Shown here piece after piece: positions 8,369-18,485 of a stretch of 22,885 bases of DNA (the stretch's first letter is position 1; each line of letters starts with the position of its first letter). Where the stretch lies: positions 39,987 through 62,871 of the forward strand of contig SZWC01016006.1 in assembly GCA_023375785.1 (NCBI GenBank). The letters run 5' to 3'. The translations under genes were made by a program, and so were the position numbers. The notes under the pieces were generated by a model, which was not told the DNA's origin, did no database searches, and saw only the letters and a program-made list of their open reading frames with translations. This DNA comes from Penium margaritaceum. Taxonomy: Eukaryota > Streptophyta > Zygnematophyceae > Desmidiales > Peniaceae.

Positions 8369-9129
8369 AATACTTTACATCCAAAACGACCTTCTTTGAT
8401 AGCTTCTACTTATCCATTGCATCAATAGCATCGATTAAACTGTTGGAATATATTCATCCAATGGTTAGAACCCGCAAGAACACAGTTTGTATCATGGTGG
8501 CACAAAGCCATAGTATACACAGTCCTATATCTTAACAGAGGTCAACACCATCAATCAACTTGACCAAGAACCATGTTGGACTTACAAGAAGCATAACCAT
8601 AACTATAATGACTACAAAATGTGGTAGATATAGGCCAAAAGGGGGTAAGTCATTCAACATTCATGAGATTCAACAACTAGGAAAGGGCAAGAGGAGACAA
8701 CAAAGCTCCCATCCTGTTAGATAAACTGGGGCCAAATGGTTTTCCATCTCAACCACTCTAAATGGCACATACAATGACTCCTCATACTACAAAGTTCGAT
8801 GAGGGGTGCAAGGATGAACAGTTTTGGATACTGATACAAGTGTAACTAAGTGGTTGTGAAATTGATGAAGTTGTACCTTCACAATTGGATGGAGAAGATC
8901 ATCGTGCTTTCATAAAAATGAAATTGTTTTAAGTTTTGTTTCACGCAAAGATATAGGTGTTTGAAGAAAAAAATCCTAATGGGAGAGTTCATGTTTGCTG
9001 AATTTGTAAACCACTTTGACAACAAATTAATGAGTTACAAGGTATAAAATTTTGTTACACTTGACGAATAAGAGTCCACAAAGTTATCCTTGGGACAACC
9101 CACTAGCTAAAATACCCCAATTACTCATT

Positions 9130-9990
9130 TACATCAGAATGAATGGAAAATAATGAAAATCACCTATGAACAAGTAATCCTCAGCTGTTGCCACATAAGA
9201 CATGTAATATGGGGCTCACACGTGGCTATTTCATGTAAAGAAAATGAATGTGAATGAGATTCCAACTAAAAAAAATCGTCATCAACTATAATGCCAAAGA
9301 AGTTTGAATTCACTTTACCTCTTACGCCAACCATCAAGGGGTGTTTTTGTCAATGAACTACGGCAAGAACTGCATTATGGAACATAACATCGATCATTAA
9401 GAAGACATGAATAAAAGCAACAATATTGTCAAGGGGAACTTTCATATGTACATCAACAAACTAAAAAGGCTAGAAAACAATAAAAAGTGATCCATCTAAA
9501 AGTCATCTCATCATCCATGTCAATGATTTCTCCACAAATGCTTCACATGAATAGTAGCATACTAGTGCTATGAGATACTTCATGGACTAAAGGGAATGGA
9601 GCACAGTTACCATCAATGACCACTACACCCTTCAACAAATAGATAGAGTATATCAATTGAAATCTTTTCAATTCATGTAATGTTTCAAAAAGAATTTCTT
9701 TACAATAGAATCCTAAAACTTGACTTTGATTGCCGTTTAATCAAGACTTTAAGCCACATCATGCATAATGGATGGATCAAAAGGTACACGAGGAAAGTGC
9801 AAGCGGTTTCTTCTTGAATAACGACTCTCATTGCTGGGTACGTTTACGGTTTTTGGGCTTCTATAATGACTGCGATCATGCTCTAAACAAGTAAATCAAA
9901 TTTTCAATGCCTCTCTTCGACCTGATTCATAAACCAACCACATTTAGTTGAAAAGGTAGCAAACATGAAGCATTCAATTCTTTAAGAAAT
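9130..9990 (+). pseudogene. Ty3/gypsy reverse transcriptase relic (element B)
   Basis: Spaced RT signatures occur on the plus strand across frame changes. ITYEQVILSC then VIWGSHVAISCKENE correspond to the family SPWGSPVxxVKKKDG. TKKNRHQL corresponds to TxKNRYPLP, and GVFVNELRQELHY to VFSKIDLRSGYH, with the catalytic Asp as Glu. LIIHVNDFS corresponds to VxVYxDDxx; the YxDD box is His-Val-Asn-Asp (9516-9527). KTLSHIMHNGW fits LGHIVSxxG. FLGFYN (around 9858), then SMPLFDLIHKPTTFS and SKHEAFNSLRNSLES (around 9909-10005), fit the connection leading to RNase H. No frame is open for long. The pattern is convincing as a whole; individual matches are weak. Confidence 0.75.
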
Positions 9991-10009
9991 TCTTTAGAAT
10001 CAAAGCTTG

Positions 10010-10432
10010 CATTAGAGTTGTCAAATGCAACTGAGGACCACATCATGGCCACTGACACGTCTAATTAAAATAGAGCCATTATCTTGAGAGATGAAAAAAA
10101 TGGAAAAAAAATGGTTGCGCACATGATGAAAACTTTCCAAGTCCTAGTGTTGAAATTACGTGACATGAAAAAAGAGATGTTGGAAACTATGCATGAGGTT
10201 AAGATGAGGCTATCTTATCAAGATGGCTAATGATGTGTCATCTACACTGGCCATCACACAGTAAAAACTCTCAAGTCCACAGCACCGTTTGAGCCATTTA
10301 GAATTCAAAGAGATGAAGTTTGATGATCAATATTTCAATTACAAAACTGAGTAATAAATTGCAAAAACAAATACATCAGATGTTTTTAGCTGGGCACCGG
10401 ATTTAATGGCTAGGGTCTACATGTAACTTGTC
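10010..10432 (+). pseudogene. Ty3/gypsy RNase H relic (element B)
   Basis: One plus-strand frame gives MATDTSN (catalytic Asp at 10054-10056), a TAA, then RAIILRDEKNGKKMVAHMMKTF and LKLRDMKKEMLETMHEVKMR. This fits the family TDASxxxxGAxLxQ, then VAYxSxxL, then YxxHxKEMLAxxxAxKxW with exact spacing (Glu at 10174-10176). YTGHHTVKTLK follows (family TDHxxLKxL, Asp changed to Gly). After a frame change comes QHRLSHLEFKEMKFD, then NTSDVFSWAPDLMARVY (family NxxADALSRRPDL). It joins directly to the RT upstream and the integrase downstream. Confidence 0.87.
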
Positions 10433-10559
10433 AAAGGAGACTCATTCCTTGTACGATGGTTTTCAAGGGATACAAGGAGATGTGTGTGCATGATACAAAA
10501 AATTCTTCGCTAATTGAACACTCTTTGCAACAATGTATCGTTCCTCAAGATCTTACAAC

Positions 10560-11300
10560 TCCAAACAAGAAATTGCTTTGCATGGCATCATAGAAATGCC
10601 ACCACATTGGTCAAGGTGGGCTCTTTGATGAGGGAAATGATGCCATAAGAAACTTTTGATATACTCATGATGGGATGGTATGTAAAATAATGCTAAATAC
10701 TAAAAAACGTGTGACACGTTTGAAAGCCACAGTTCAAGATAAACTCAACCCTTAGATGTTCCCTAGCCACTACCTGTAGCCAAAGGACCATGGTCACATA
10801 TCTCCATAGACATTCTAAAGTATATTCCTTTCACAAAATCCATCTTTAATGTAATAACATTGATGTTTGATTGGTTCTCAAATATGCCAAGCTTCATCCC
10901 AATAACAGAAGTGGTCACCACTAAGGAAACATCACAAGTATTCCTTAATTGTTTGTTTTGTTATAATGTATCCCCTCCTCAATCATAAGAAACATATATG
11001 GGAGGCTCACCTACAGCTTTTGGTGAGAGCTGATAACTCACAATTGTAGTTAGATCCAGCTATTGATGGCCTTCAATCCCCACATTTATGGACACAGCTT
11101 AAGAATATAGCAAGATTTCTACAAGGTTCCTACATCAACCTGGCATAAACAGAACCTACTTTTGAGATATCCCTAAGAATTTGCAATGTTTTTTTGGTGA
11201 CTTAGTGGGAAAATTCTAAAGGGAAAATCTCCACTATATAGGCATGTCCACTATTGGTTTTTTTTTACAAGAGGTTTTTTTTTAAGACCTGGTGATAGAT
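10560..11300 (+). pseudogene. Ty3/gypsy integrase relic (element B)
   Basis: The zinc-binding region is HHIGQGGLFDEGNDAIRNF. The core begins HGHISIDILKYIPF and continues VITLMFDWFSNMPSFIPITEVVTT, matching family WExISMDFI and VVVDRFSKMAHFIP. The first catalytic Asp is kept (10809-10811). The second, in a segment reading SIIRNIYG where the family has SIISDRDP, is Asn (10991-10993). FW follows at 11018-11023. A TE pair after a YHPQ-like stretch places the catalytic Glu at 11152-11154. The distance from FW to this Glu is about 53 bases longer than in element A, so a small insertion is likely. Stops and frameshifts are frequent and the C-terminus is not recognisable. Confidence 0.85.
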
Positions 11301-13869
11301 AATTGCTTGGTTTCATCCAAGATAAGTGTGGTTACCTTGTCCACTGAGCCAAGGTCGCATCCACTAATGGAAATCATGGCGATGGCCTCATAAAAGGCAA
11401 ATTGGAGAGAAAAACCCTATGAGGTTGCTATTCTAAACATTATGGACAACACGGACCATGAAGCAAATGCATGACTTTGTACATGAATAATTGATCATCT
11501 GCAAGGCTGCCAAATTTGATGGGGCTTTAATATCTCAAATTTTGGAACAACTTAGGATACAATATTTGATGGAATAGTCCGGGCCATTTGGACAGCAACC
11601 TACAAAGAAAGAGCTTGGATCACGGGAATTTCTAAAAGCATTACCTATGGTTCTTGTGCGAGCACTACAATAAATGGATGCTAGTAGCTTCCATTTTCAA
11701 CAGGTCATCATCCTTGAGTACCTTAGTGTGTGCTACCACCTCAATATACACAAGTCCACCTCCTAACAACACACTTACAATTGGATCATGCTAACATTAT
11801 CCTTTTTTGACCTCATTATCCTACCACCTTTGCTAGGATGCATCCAGACTTCGTCAACAAAGGTAAACGTGTGAAACATGCTAAGACTCTTAGTACAGGG
11901 CTAGGAGCAGGGCAAGACATCACACCTACCTCGAGCATGGAAGAGAGTCTCATCATTGTTTTTACTTACCTTGTCATGTGAGTTGTCTGTAACATCATTA
12001 TACTTGCACGTGGTGTTTCCATAATGCAGTTAGTTCCCTTAGAAATTACTACTTTTACTTTGTTTTCAATTTTAGTAGTTTGTACAAGTTTTGTGTGTCA
12101 CGTTGATGTCTTCACACGATAGTTACTCCTACTCAGCCACAATTATACTTGTTCAAAATGATAACATGGATGAATGGAACAAATTAAGTGCTTTAAAAAC
12201 TACTTTGAATGTTTTGTGAGCCACATGTTACAAATTATGTCACCAGGTTTTCATATAACAAGAGAAGGAATATCAATGTCACTCTGGTACACGAAAAAAA
12301 CATCTTGTGTGGGCATCTTTTTCTTACATTCATAGCCCACCACGCATCAGCCATTGTTTTTCAACACTAGTCGGCCAAGAGCAATTTGGTCAATTACCTT
12401 GACCTCCGTTTTTTTTGTCGCAAGATTTCTTAGATACCTCAACACTTGAAAGAAGTTAAGTGTGAACCATCATCAATCATACCAATATTTTGATTATTTT
12501 TGGTTTGATTATCTTCAGCACTACAATTCCATAAATCATGGCCTTGACATTCTCAAAATGCCCTGTTTTCTTGGTTATATTCCTCAAAGCAGCATTGCAT
12601 AATGGAATGTTGTATTCATCACTCAATTGAAGCACCAAATATCCTACATACACTTCACTCATGTTTTTGTTTTTACATCTATGCTCTCAACATTATGAAA
12701 ACTTGCCATCAAAGACCACTGTATTCCAATCTTATCTTTTGTAATCGTCTATTGCTTTAAAACATACAACAAGTAGACCACATATGTCCCACATAGCATA
12801 TCAAATCTCACGCGATAATTCTTCCTATGATTAACCATCATGAAATGCTTGCATGTATTCCAAATTATTTGACCCTTCTGCAAACTCAAGGAGTTTTCTT
12901 ATAGAGCATAAAAAACGGGGATATTCAATTACACCTTTCCCATTTCTCTTCATTCTCCATGCCAATTGTGACATATTAGTCCTTTACATAAAAACGTTTA
13001 TGGTTTTCTCTTAGCAAAACATCGATTATAGATGAAAACATCAAAATGTTAAATGAAAGCCATGAAGTTCCACAAAATGAATAGAAACCAGAAAACTTCA
13101 AGAGTCTGCGAAACATCATGAACATGGTTGTTAAACTCATTAACATAACTTTTTTATATGATTAAGAAACAACTTCCATTGTAACTTGCATTATAAATGT
13201 CATTCGGGTTGGATTAGTTTTTAGGGAAAACTTATATGAAGCGATGACCTAACCAGTTTCCAACATCAACGAAGACAATGGGGACATTCGGGCATGGGGA
13301 GCGCCTAATAAAATAGAACATAGTTTTCATCAGGCAAGAATGAATGATATTCATGTATTGTTTAACTTCCCATTCAACCCATGAATAAAGATAGAATGTG
13401 TTGATCTCAAATAACACACTAAAGCTTTGTTAAATTTGTTGTATCTTGAGAAAAACATTAGAATAATATTAGTGGAAGGCATGTTAACTTGAATGAATTG
13501 TTTTGGAATGCATGACGCGTTTCAGGGGAATTAGTGTTTTTTTAGTAGGAAAAATGTTGGTCAAGGAGAAAATGCCATGGCAATCTAAGGGGAGTGGCCA
13601 TTAATTTCTCTAAGAAGGATTACACAGATCCCTCTACCACTTTTTTGCTAGACACGTGACAAAAAAATCAAATCAAGGATTTCCCTTTATGTTTCCCCAT
13701 GTCATTTCATGTATAGCCATGTCAACGTCAATTAGACGACTGATAGATGGCTACCATTTAGCTCACTAAACTTCCTCTTCTATCCTTATTCAACTATTAT
13801 AAACTACCTAGGCCTTAAATAAGTCACACAACCCTATTCTCTACATCGCATCATTCCTATGATTTATTC
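11301..13869. other. AT-rich interval without a recognisable gene
   Basis: It holds T runs near 11259-11283, and no frame is open beyond about 60 codons. The longest is on the minus strand at 12662-12477 (61 residues, starting MSEVYVGYLVLQLSDEYNIP), with no domain I know. The left part may be the unrecognisable 3' end of element B. A purine run AAGGGGAG followed by TG occurs at 13587-13595, and a TATAAA at 13798-13803. Neither is backed by other evidence. Confidence 0.6.
13798..13803 (+). promoter_or_regulatory. TATA-box-like sequence before the pyrimidine tract
   Basis: TATAAA sits about 30 bases before a CACAACC...CTCTACATC stretch that would suit a plant start site, and a pyrimidine-rich tract follows. 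No convincing gene lies downstream, so this may be chance or part of an unrecognised LTR. Confidence 0.2.
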
Positions 13870-15257
13870 CCGTGCCTTGTGGTTACTTCCTTCCACACTT
13901 GTTGCTTCCATCCCATTTACTTCTTTGTTACCCTGTCCCTCATAGTTGCCATCCACGTTTGTGGCAAGTTTCTTCTACGATCCTCATGCATAACTTGCAT
14001 GCTTCGCACTACCATTATTTCACGCGGGATGTCTCCCCTTCCTCTCATGTGTGTCAAGCTCTTCCAATGCCCCTCGCCTTTTGACATCATGTGTTATGAG
14101 TTTCTCCCCTCCTTTCTTCTTTACGCACAAGGCGTCCATCCTTCTTTTTAATGCAATTGGGAGTCCCTCCTCCACCTTGACATTCTTAGTGTATCGTTGT
14201 CCCCCATCCTCTTTTTTGTAATCCCACCTTCCTTACACACCTCAGGCCTCCACTCCTTGACTCCCTCCCTCTTAACCCCCTTCCCTCCCTCTTTCATCTT
14301 GCCTCTCTCCACACCCATCCTTCTCGCTCCACCCTAACCCATACTCTATCCATTTATGTCTTCCTCTCTACTTATTCATGCCCGCACCTCTCCATTTGCT
14401 CTTCGCCCACCACTCACATTCCTTTCCACTCCTCCCTTCCTCCAATCGTTTTGCCCTCTCTCAACTTCCCCCTTGCTTTCTGTAAATGTCCTTCTCTCTT
14501 CCAAGCCACTATCTCTTTGTCTCTAGTATTCACTTTCTCAGTTTCTCTTTCACTCCCTTACCTTGCCCATTCCTTCCTCCTACCCCTCTTTGCCTATCCC
14601 TCCATCCTCATTTGCCCTTCCTATTTCCTTTGCCTACCCTTTGGCCGCCTACGCCCTCCTACTTTGCCTCTCTCTTGGACTCTTTCTTCCTCTACCCACC
14701 CTTCCCTTTTTCTTCCCTTTGTCCCATCACCTGGTTATGCCCTCCCTCCCTTCGTCTACCCCCCACCCCCCTCCTACTCCCCTCTCACCCCACGTCCATT
14801 CATGTTCTCAAAACCCTCTCAACATCACTCTTGCTTTCTGTCCTCCATTCGCTCATCTCCCCTTCTTTTGTCTTGTGCCCCCTCATCTTTGTCATTTCAC
14901 GCTTCCCCTCTCCTCTACCATCCCTCCTCCTTCAACTACCCTTCCCATCTCCTTCGCCAATCCCTCTCTTACCTCACCCTTCCTCCACCCCAACCCCCCT
15001 CCATCCACCTTTCACCCCCTTCTCTTGGTCTCCTCTTCCCTCTGCCTCTCCTCTCCACCTTTGATCCCCTTCCCTCCCCTCTTTCACTCCCACTCCAACC
15101 ATTTCTCCCTTCTCTTACAATTCCCCTCTCCCTTACTATCCTGCCTCCCTCGATATCCCTTCCTCTCCTCCCTTCCCTTTACTTGGCTCCATCCCTCCCT
15201 TTACCCATCCCATATCCCTCCCATTACCCATCCCATACCCCTCCATTCACTAATTTT

Positions 15258-15259
<2 letters not shown>

Positions 15260-15295
<36 letters not shown>
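15260..15295. repeat. (CT)18 microsatellite
   Basis: An uninterrupted CT dinucleotide run of 36 bases lies inside the larger pyrimidine tract. Confidence 0.95.
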
Positions 15296-15301
<6 letters not shown>

Positions 15302-15595
15302 CTCCCTTGCCCCCTATGTCTATCACCCACATCCTGCCTCCTCCCTACCCATTGCTTTCCACCCTCCTCTTCCGCTCCTTAACATGAAAGTTTCCCCTCC
15401 CCTCTCTTTCTTGCTTATTGTTTTGACTTTTCCACTCCCACCTCTTTTTATCCCCCTCTCTCCTTGCTCCCACATCTATCCATTACCTTCCTCCCTCCCT
15501 TCCCCTCTCTTTGCCTCTATTTCATCTTCTCCTTCATTTTCTCTTCTTCACTTTCTCTTTCTTCCACTATTTTCCTCTCTCCCTCTCTTCCTTTT

Positions 15596-15736
15596 CTCTT
15601 ATTTCTCTCTTTATCTCTCTCTCTCTTTTTCATTCCCTTTCTGTCTATCTCTCTCTCTCTCTCTTTCTCTCTCTTTATCTCTCTCTCCTTCTCTCTCTCT
15701 CTATCTCTCTCTCTCTCCCTCTCTCTCTCTCTCTCT
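15596..15736. repeat. Imperfect CT microsatellite array
   Basis: CT repeats are interrupted by CTTT and TAT steps; for example, only two purines occur in 15661-15720. The array ends just before the sequence that leads into the copia RT fragment. Confidence 0.92.
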
Positions 15737-15794
15737 GATTTCACTAGCCATCTTGGTTTTTCTGGTAAATCATTTAATGGCCTTGTAGAATTTC

Positions 15795-16060
15795 AAGGTT
15801 GTCCAAGTGCTAAAGGACCTCCTTTAGTCTGCAAATGAGATGAAGGACCTTGGTCGTGCCTCAGTCTTCTTCGACATGAAGATTAAGCATGACCGTAAAC
15901 ATCGCATGCTTTCCATGCATCAAGCTAATTATGTTCACACTCAGAGGGAGTTGTTTGGTGGTCTTTTGGCTATCGTTACCCATGATTCTACATTGATGAC
16001 GCCTAATTTGAAGAGAATTCTGAAGAATGTTGCCCTTAAATGGCTATTGGAGCTAATCGA
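15795..16060 (+). pseudogene. Ty1/copia reverse transcriptase fragment
   Basis: One plus-strand frame reads VVQVLKDLLxSANEMKDLG with a TAG at x. It continues ASVFFDMKIKHDRKHRMLSMHQANYV and later THDSTLMTPNLKRILKN. The copia RT family has LKxxLxxxFEMKDLGxxxxxLGMxIxRDRxxxxLxLSQxxYV followed by a TPxxPNxKLS stretch, so order and spacing agree well. A further short match, AIGAN after a frameshift near 16040, fits the next family box (AxGSLMY). The YVDD catalytic part, which would lie upstream, is missing, and the fragment begins just after the CT array. No copia RNase H or LTR is recognised. A truncated, dead copy. Confidence 0.85.
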
Positions 16061-16551
16061 ACTAACCAAATAATTCTTTGTTGTCTAGTTTGTGATCTTT
16101 TGAGACCACCATACGTGCCAACGTTGTGTTTGCGTTGAATGTTTTGTCTCATTTCTAGTTCTTTCCATGTTTCCTCCACCTTGAGACAATGATACTTGTT
16201 TTTCTTGGTTGTTTTCCCATGACGTGTAGGCTTGCATTGATTTGCGCACATTGTTTTGTTTTTATTGGCAGATACATAGATGAAAATGATACCCATGATT
16301 TAAGTGTGGGAATCTAGAGATAAAAAATCTTCCTCATTGGCAGCGTCTTGGTTTCTTAGAAAAGAATAAAGCAAGGTTGTGTCATGTATAACTTGACTGA
16401 CATTGAGTAAACTTCTTGTAGTGTCAATGTGTGTAAACACACTTGGTTTTGTTGTCTCATACAAGATTTTTGCCTTCCTATCCATTGGATCATGCTTCCC
16501 TACGAGAAAAAAAGCATGCATTGTATTGCTTAGCATGCTCGCATGCATCAC
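16036..16551 (-). pseudogene. Unknown minus-strand open segment with one stop
   Basis: Two stretches in the same minus frame, 83 residues (16551-16300, starting MHASMLSNTMHAFF) and 86 residues (16296-16036, starting MGIIFIYVSANKNK), are separated by a single TAA. The second is Lys/Arg/Gln-rich (KTTKKNKYHCLKVEETWKEL). I recognise no domain. It overlaps the antisense of the copia fragment at its far end, which argues that part of it is a shadow. It could be a relic of an unknown element or chance. Confidence 0.22.
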
Positions 16552-16916
16552 ACTTGTATAAAGAGCATCAAATTCTGATTTTTTTCTTGAGTGGCCACAT
16601 GGAATGTAATGATGTGAATCTGATTGTGGTTGATAACTTTCGAACTAAAGGGAAACAAAGTGTGGAGCTCTATGCGGTTGTGCGTGCTGCTGGTTTTTTG
16701 TTCATGTGTGTTATCGTGGTTCATGTGCCTTTGTACCCTCCTATTGTCTCATTCTTGTTGTTTCCCCATGGTATTGTATCTATCAATTTTATGGCTCCTT
16801 ATGGTTGCTTGTTTCTGGAAGTCACGCAGTGCTGCTCCATGCTCATCTATGGCATCTTACGTCAATGGATCATCGAAGGGTGTTATTATGTCAATCTTGG
16901 TGACCCTCAAACTTGA
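16443..16916 (+). CDS. Unrecognised 157-residue open frame
   Basis: The longest frame outside simple sequence in this part. It starts MVLLSHTRFLPSYPLDHASL, and from about residue 80 it is hydrophobic and Cys-rich (FMCVIVVHVPLYPPIV), enough for a membrane segment. There is no signature, no promoter and no neighbour that suggests a role, and it partly opposes the minus-strand segment above. A chance open frame in decayed repeat DNA is at least as likely as a gene. Confidence 0.18.
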   Translation: MVLLSHTRFLPSYPLDHASLREKKHALYCLACSHASHLYKEHQILIFFLSGHMECNDVNLIVVDNFRTKGKQSVELYAVVRAAGFLFMCVIVVHVPLYPPIVSFLLFPHGIVSINFMAPYGCLFLEVTQCCSMLIYGILRQWIIEGCYYVNLGDPQT

Positions 16917-17727
16917 CGCCATCGTGGTTTGTCTATGTATAGTGGTCCACGGCCACTTTGAATGTTCTAGCTTCATTTGGAATAACCTGATGTGCCCAAA
17001 ATAACTCTCACATTGGTTGCTTTGTGAGGGAAATTTTTTCGGCAATGTTTGTTATGATATTTTCTAGTCAATTCTATAGAGCTTGCTTCTATACTTCCAC
17101 TACTTCTTATGGATTGACAATCGGACACTTGAGTGATCCGTAAAAATAACACAATCCGTCTAGTTTTCAGGATCTAAGAAAATTTTCCCTTCATTTCCTC
17201 ATGGACCAACCATTACGTTTTTGCAGATTGCAAGCACGGTCGCTTGACCTACGGTGGAGGCGATTTTCCTCCCTCTTGCTCACAATGTTCATAAGATATT
17301 CTATCAACCATATCTTTGACGTCTCTCCACCATTCTTAACATTATTACATTGCTTCCCTAATGACATGCACCCTTGCAAAAACCATTGTGAAAGGGGCTT
17401 TCATTACTCCCTTATGAATCGTCTTTCGATACACACTTCATCCTTGTGAAATATCTAGGTCCCACTTGGCGCAACACCATACCCACATCATTGATGAAAG
17501 TGACACTTCTAAGAATCATAGAATGTATAGTCCATATCTAGGATTATGCTATTCAAATAATTTAAAACAAAAATATTTCTTAGAAAGTTAACGATTCATT
17601 AAAATGTTACATGATCAGGAAGTGGACACAGCGTGCACACAACACCATAGATCTTACACCAACAGTTTTTTTCTAACAATTATGAGCCCCTATTTTAAGA
17701 GGTTTGTGATTTTATGGGATGAGGTTT
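16917..17727. other. No recognisable feature
   Basis: Only short frames occur, up to 82 codons at 17201-17449, with no motif I can identify. No retroelement signature was found. Confidence 0.5.
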
Positions 17728-17745
17728 TGCTGGGTTTGCAGGGGG

Positions 17746-17763
17746 GGGGAGTTGAGACTCCCC
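17746..17763. other. Perfect 7-bp hairpin after a G run
   Basis: GGGGAGT (17746-17752) and ACTCCCC (17757-17763) are perfect complements around a TGAG loop, directly following additional Gs from 17741. It lies at the left end of the candidate inverted-repeat element. Confidence 0.6.
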
Positions 17764-18339
17764 ATACATTCATATGGAACTTGCATGCCGTAGCAGGCGA
17801 GGAGAAATGAAAAAATTTTCAAAACCTAAGTGTCATCTGAGGTACACTTTTACAACGGTTTTCATGTGAAATGGTGAGGTTTCCATGCCAAAACAAAAGG
17901 AAAGAGGTTTTTTTTCTTGATCCTGATCAAGCGTTGACCCCCTTTTTTCTTGTACGCCCAAACCTCTATTCCAGGATGTAAGGTTTGATGTTTTCATGGG
18001 ATGTGCTTGTGCAAACATGGAAACCCTTAACTTCTTAATGACGATTTGCATACATGTAAAAAAGGGGCGTAATAACCTGCTACACATTTTATGAGGGGTT
18101 CAAGAACACCTTGCTTATCGCTTTAAAAACAACATTTCCTTGCTTGATGGTTAAAAAAATGAGAGTGCCCTTTTGCTTTACCATGCTTGATCAGCAAACT
18201 GTACCACTGATCCTGCAAGGCAAGGTGGGGCATGTCAACCTTCCGTGTGATTTTAGCTCCCCCGTAAGAATCTCAATCCAGGAAAACTACCCATTTTTAG
18301 ATCAAATAGAACAACTCAAAGTGTTGTTTCCCTAACACA

Positions 18340-18485
18340 AAATCCCCCATTTTTTGACATGCCAACCCTTGTCAAAATCCTAGGCGAATTGTGTTTAGTG
18401 TTTCAGAATTGTAATTCTATGCGGGCTTCTGCTGGACCTGGCTATTACATGACTAAACATGTTTCCTTTCACTAAATGGGGATTT
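18340..18485. repeat. Interrupted inverted repeat
   Basis: AAATCCCCCATTT (18340-18352) and AAATGGGGATTT (18474-18485) are reverse complements apart from one base of indel, about 120 bp apart, near the right end of the candidate inverted-repeat element. Confidence 0.4.

Larger units (their letters stand above)
6742..11300 (+). mobile_element. Element B: strongly decayed Ty3/gypsy LTR retrotransposon
   Basis: On the plus strand, in the order expected of Ty3/gypsy: a PBS-like site (7316-7327), a zinc-knuckle relic (8327-8368), reverse transcriptase (about 9130-9990), RNase H (about 10010-10432) and integrase (about 10560-11300). The element is head-to-head with element A. No long frame survives; domains are recognised by spaced motifs across stops and frame changes. 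A protease was not recognised in 8370-9120. The 3' end is not visible: no LTR pair or clear polypurine tract was identified, so the right limit is the last recognisable integrase sequence. Confidence 0.82.
13870..15738. repeat. Long pyrimidine-rich tract (C/T) with CT microsatellites
   Basis: About 1.9 kb are increasingly dominated by C and T on the plus strand, rich in CCCTCC, CTTCC and TCTCTC words. A pure CT run of 18 units occupies 15260-15295, and an imperfect CT array fills about 15596-15736. As stop codons need purines, all plus frames stay open for long spans, the longest 445 codons at 14451-15788, and encode Ser/Leu/Pro-rich simple sequence. These are not treated as genes. Homopurine-homopyrimidine DNA of this length can in principle adopt triplex structure. 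Confidence 0.9.

Noticed and set aside
8700..9000. Minus-strand stretch resembling an integrase C-terminal region
   Set aside because: Only loose resemblance (VHPCTPHRTL), no ordered neighbouring motifs on that strand, and element B runs on the plus strand here.
12477..12662. 61-codon minus-strand frame as a gene
   Set aside because: Short, no domain, no promoter or neighbour, and similar lengths are expected by chance in this composition.
11300..13870. Search for a 3' LTR of element B matching 6862-7313
   Set aside because: No convincing match by eye; similarity was limited to short AT-rich words.
14451..15788. 445-codon plus-strand open frame
   Set aside because: Lies in a pyrimidine-dominated tract. 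Stop codons all need purines, so open frames arise in several plus frames at once; the product is simple Ser/Leu/Pro/Phe sequence ending in CT-repeat translation.
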